Source of the DNA: JBEKOF01 sp049513975
GTDB lineage: Bacteria; Verrucomicrobiota; Verrucomicrobiia; Limisphaerales; Palsa-1400
Direction: 5' to 3'
Length of the DNA stretch: 64,000 bases
Assembly (NCBI GenBank): GCA_049513975.1
Contig: JBEKVM010000033.1
Coordinates: forward strand, 1 to 64,000
The translations under genes and the position numbers were made by a program. The notes under the pieces are model-generated. The model saw only the letters and a program-made list of their open reading frames with translations, did not search any database and was not told where the DNA came from. Shown in pieces: positions 61,858 to 64,000 of the stretch. Position 1 is the first letter of the stretch. Each line of letters opens with the position of its first letter.

Positions 61858-62265
61858 ATGAGCAGTAATTTATCCAATGACATGACGCGGTTGTGCGGCC
61901 AGATCGCCGCCTGGCGCAGCATCCGCGCGGATTTGATGAGCAACCTCGCGGAGACCCGCGCGCAAACGCAGGCGGCGGTCAGCCAGATGCTGGCCGGCTT
62001 CGGCGAGGCCCGATCCGAAATGGCCCAACAAACCAAGGTCGAACTGGGCGGATTTGTCGGCCGCGTCAAGGAAGCGGTGACCGGGCTGCGGCAAACCGTC
62101 GCCCAGTTGCAGGATGACTTCAGGGAGGACCTCGCGGGCGCCCACCGGGCCTGGCATGGCGCCAGCGCCGGGCCTGGGTCCGCGCCAACCGCCGCAAAGC
62201 CGTCCTTTCGGGCCGAGGAACCCTCCGGCGAGCTGGCCCCCAAAGCGAGAAAGAAGAAACGGTAG
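61858..62265 (+). CDS. Coiled-coil protein downstream of gvpA, unknown function
   Basis: 135 residues. AGGAAAGG lies 8 bp before the ATG. Residues 1-105 form a continuous amphipathic helix with heptad-like pattern and near-repeats (AEMAQQTKVELGGFVGRVKEAVTGLRQTVAQLQDDFREDLAGAHRAWHG); the last 30 residues are disordered and end in KARKKKR. No cysteine. The position after gvpA and helical-repeat character recall GvpC-type outer-surface proteins or phasins, but no conserved GvpC repeat was recognised, so the function is open. Confidence 0.78.
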   Translation: MSSNLSNDMTRLCGQIAAWRSIRADLMSNLAETRAQTQAAVSQMLAGFGEARSEMAQQTKVELGGFVGRVKEAVTGLRQTVAQLQDDFREDLAGAHRAWHGASAGPGSAPTAAKPSFRAEEPSGELAPKARKKKR

Positions 62266-62339
62266 GACCAGCGGGAAACGGTGGGACCCGCGCGTCGCCA
62301 CCGTTTATCCAGACATTTTGGCCTCAATGACCGGCTTCT

Positions 62340-62429
62340 ATGGGTAGCATGGGTGGCATGGGTGGCATGGGTGGCATGGGTAGCATGGGTGGCAAGGGTT
62401 GCATGGGTGGCAAGGGTGGCATGGGTGGG
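62340..62429. repeat. Ten tandem ATGGGTGGC-type 9-mers
   Basis: Ten contiguous 9-bp units, consensus ATGGGTGGC with variants ATGGGTAGC, AAGGGTTGC and AAGGGTGGC. The frame stays open as Met/Lys-Gly-rich sequence from 62340 to a TGA at 62466-62468, but no ribosome binding site precedes it, so it is treated as DNA repeat. Confidence 0.8.
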
Positions 62430-62516
62430 CGCCGCACCACAGCGGCAAAGGGACTAATCGGTCATTGAGGCCGTTCTCACCAGGAGCGATTGGCCGCCCA
62501 ACCGATGAGACACCTG

Positions 62517-62610
62517 ATACCGTTTCCAGTTCGTAACTGCACTATTGCCAAGGCGATTGGCGGCGGTCGCAGACCGCCGCTACAGTGCAAAAGCAAAGTG
62601 GAAACGGTAT
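62517..62610. repeat. Nested inverted-repeat element, REP-like copy 3
   Basis: Perfect 12-bp outer arms ATACCGTTTCCA (62517-62528) and TGGAAACGGTAT (62599-62610); second arms TGCACT (62538-62543) and AGTGCA (62584-62589); inner hairpin GCGGCGGTC-GCA-GACCGCCGC (62560-62580) followed by TACA. The inner part has the same stem-GCA-stem-CTACA layout as the elements at 8231 and 9065. Confidence 0.75.
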
Positions 62611-62795
62611 GACTCCATTCTGTAAACAAGAGCTTGGCGGCCGAGCAAGAACTCAATGAAGAAAACCTGGGGCAAAAACGTTTCATTTCTTGACACACCC
62701 CTGGATCCCCCGCCCTTTCATTATCAATGAGGAGGCGGCCTCTGAATAATGTTCGTCACCGCGCTCCTGATTCGTTCCTTTGCCAAATGCGTTCC

Positions 62796-62832
62796 TGCCA
62801 GACTCAGATGATTGTCATCTGACAATCTGGCA
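62796..62832. other. Strong bipartite stem-loop upstream of the phosphoesterase
   Basis: Outer stem TGCCAGA (62796-62802) with TCTGGCA (62826-62832), inner stem CAGATGA (62805-62811) with TCATCTG (62815-62821), loop TTG. No T-tract follows on the plus strand. It could terminate transcription from upstream or act as a protein site. Confidence 0.6.
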
Positions 62833-62869
62833 TTTTCATTTAAGCCGTTTCCAATTGCACTTTCAGGAC

Positions 62870-62887
62870 CTGTCACCGGGCTGTAAC
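62870..62887 (+). promoter_or_regulatory. Pho-box-like direct repeat
   Basis: CTGTCAC (62870-62876), 4-bp spacer CGGG, CTGTAAC (62881-62887): two 7-mers at the 11-bp period of the PhoB site (consensus CTGTCAT-N4-CTGTCAT; five and six of seven match). It lies about 140 bp before the ATG of a secreted phosphoesterase, which gives it functional sense. An AT-rich ATTATTACAA at 62911-62920 is a possible -10 region. Confidence 0.6.
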
Positions 62888-63028
62888 TCGACCGCCATTT
62901 CCGTGACCGAATTATTACAATCGTCACGTTGACCCGCGCGGAACGGGTGTGGTTAAGTGGGCGCGCTTATACGGCAAGTTAATGGCCAGTATAAGAAAAC
63001 AAAATTGCACATGAGAAAAGAGTTACCT

Positions 63029-64000
63029 ATGAAGACAAAAATGCACATCAATCGGCTAAACAGCACAAACAGCACAAACAGCACAGTGAGAGTCTCCGGT
63101 CGGCGTCCCGGCAGGCTCGGGCGCAAAACCGCGCTGATCGGCGCCACCGCAACGGCCCTTCTGCTCGCCGCCCATCTGGCCCGGGCGGGCGATGACCGTG
63201 ACCGGACGCAAGCAGGCGCCATCTTCGTGATCGCTCTGGAGAATCACAACTTGACCCAGCCCACCCCGGCTTCCAGTCCGCAGCAAATTCTCGGCAATCC
63301 GGCTGCTCCCTTTATCAACAGCCTCATGACGCCGGGCAATGCGAATGCGGCGCAGGTTTCGTATGCCGCGGCCTACTACAACGACGGCATCGGCGTCCAT
63401 CCCTCCGAGCCTAACTATGTCTGGGCCGAAGCCGGGACGGATTTTGGGTTTCACTCCGATGCCGACCCCAGCCCCGCCAATGGCAACAAGTTCTATGATA
63501 ACTCACCCCATCTCATCAGCCATTTGACTGCAAATGGCAACACCTTGATGTTTTGGCATCGTAACGATTCACCTCATCTCACCGGGCAATTGAACGCGGC
63601 CGGCATCCCGTGGAAAAACTACCAGGAAGACGTTGAACTGAGCGCAAGCCCGACTAACAGCGCCTCGGGCACCGGCGGCCCGGTCAATCCCTACAACGGC
63701 ACCACCCAATATAATTACGCCGTCAAACACAACCCCATGGCCTTCTTCAGCGACAGCGCCCTCCTGAATGTCTATCCGCTCGCCCAGCTCTTCCTGGACC
63801 TCGACGCCGGCGCGGTCGGGCGCTACAACTGGATCACGCCCGATCAATATAACGAAGCCCATAGCGCGCTCAACGGCGGCTTCACCTATCAGGGCATCCA
63901 TTATACCGGCGACCAGTCCGCCATTGCCGCAGCCGACAACTTCCTCGCCACCGTCGTCCCGCAAATCATGGCGTCGAAGGCCTACCTGGACAATGGGGTC
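63029..64000 (+). CDS. Exported phosphoesterase-family protein (PF04185 type), partial
   Basis: Open from ATG 63029 to the window edge, about 324 residues so far. ATGs in frame also at 63011 and 63041; 63029 is preferred for the AGAAAAGAG before it. An N-terminal (Asn-Ser-Thr)3 stretch and a basic region precede a long signal-like helix (TALIGATATALLLAAHLARAG). The mature protein begins AGAIFVIALENHNLTQP, the ENH motif of the phospholipase C/acid phosphatase-type phosphoesterase family, with NPAAPFINSLM, SYAAAYYNDGIGVHPSEPNYVW and GIPWKNYQEDV. It probably releases phosphate from organic phosphates outside the cell. The 3' end is missing. Confidence 0.82.
   Translation, partial: MKTKMHINRLNSTNSTNSTVRVSGRRPGRLGRKTALIGATATALLLAAHLARAGDDRDRTQAGAIFVIALENHNLTQPTPASSPQQILGNPAAPFINSLMTPGNANAAQVSYAAAYYNDGIGVHPSEPNYVWAEAGTDFGFHSDADPSPANGNKFYDNSPHLISHLTANGNTLMFWHRNDSPHLTGQLNAAGIPWKNYQEDVELSASPTNSASGTGGPVNPYNGTTQYNYAVKHNPMAFFSDSALLNVYPLAQLFLDLDAGAVGRYNWITPDQYNEAHSALNGGFTYQGIHYTGDQSAIAAADNFLATVVPQIMASKAYLDNGV

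Larger units (their letters stand above)
62266..63028. other. Non-coding stretch with repeats and Pho-type control region
   Basis: No coding region supported. It contains a 9-bp tandem array (62340-62429), a nested inverted repeat (62517-62610), a strong stem-loop (62796-62832) and a Pho-box-like direct repeat (62870-62887) in front of the terminal phosphoesterase gene. Confidence 0.7.

Noticed and set aside
62340..62468. Short Met-Gly-rich open frame as a coding gene.
   Set aside because: The frame is a by-product of a 9-bp tandem repeat and lacks an initiation signal.

Overview
The window looks like a piece of chromosome from a GC-rich Gram-negative bacterium of the PVC superphylum, most likely Verrucomicrobiota and probably near the Pedosphaera/Limisphaera lineage. 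This is inferred from gene content: Tat-exported Gfo/Idh/MocA oxidoreductases with sugar isomerases, secreted PQQ-type beta-propeller proteins, a stand-alone pseudopilin, a BlaI/M56 pair, a cdaA-cdaR-glmM operon, and intergenic hexamer and REP-like repeats. No rRNA gene, convincing tRNA, insertion sequence or CRISPR array was seen. All calls come from reading translations and motifs by eye; no database search was possible.

Layout. 0.1-4.4 kb (minus): folP-cdaA-cdaR-glmM (folate, cyclic di-AMP, cell-wall precursor) and a superoxide dismutase. 4.5-8.2 kb (plus): a BlaI-type repressor overlapping an M56 metallopeptidase fused to a secretin-like domain. 8.2-9.4 kb: a non-coding island of palindromic repeats. 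9.4-13.1 kb: two Tat-exported oxidoreductases flanking a sugar isomerase-like protein. 13.2-15.7 kb: a small lipoprotein, a VapBC module and a secreted propeller protein. 15.8-21.4 kb: M20 peptidase, flippase, glycosyltransferase, YmdB-like phosphodiesterase and xseA. 21.5-28.7 kb: a large TPR/transglutaminase membrane protein, an aspartic protease, a pseudopilin and an anchored propeller protein. 28.9-35.0 kb: phospholipid remodelling genes (LplT-PlsC-Aas fusion, second acyltransferase, PAP2-like phosphatase). 35.1-41.9 kb: YlbF-like protein, a POT transporter broken by deletion and frameshift, hisD-hisC, small lipoproteins and a TPR-sulfotransferase interrupted by an in-frame amber codon.

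42.0-51.6 kb (minus) is one tightly packed seven-gene operon: two exported propeller proteins, DUF3311 protein, sodium:solute symporter, PaaK/LuxE-like adenylating enzyme, aldehyde dehydrogenase and iron alcohol dehydrogenase. It diverges from a MarR regulator whose promoter carries a perfect inverted repeat. This looks like an uptake and catabolic (or reductive) pathway for an unidentified acid or aldehyde.

53.7-62.3 kb is the most striking region: a gas vesicle-type locus. An uncharacterised protein, a sigma-54 response regulator, a GvpH/Hsp20-like protein, a CDC48-like AAA ATPase, a GvpF/L protein, a PAS histidine kinase and a receiver protein form an almost unbroken operon. It is followed by a separate gvpA with a near-consensus sigma-54 promoter, a perfect hairpin after gvpA, and a coiled-coil protein. 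GvpN, GvpK, GvpG and GvpS are not visible here. The window ends in a secreted phosphoesterase preceded by a Pho-box-like direct repeat.
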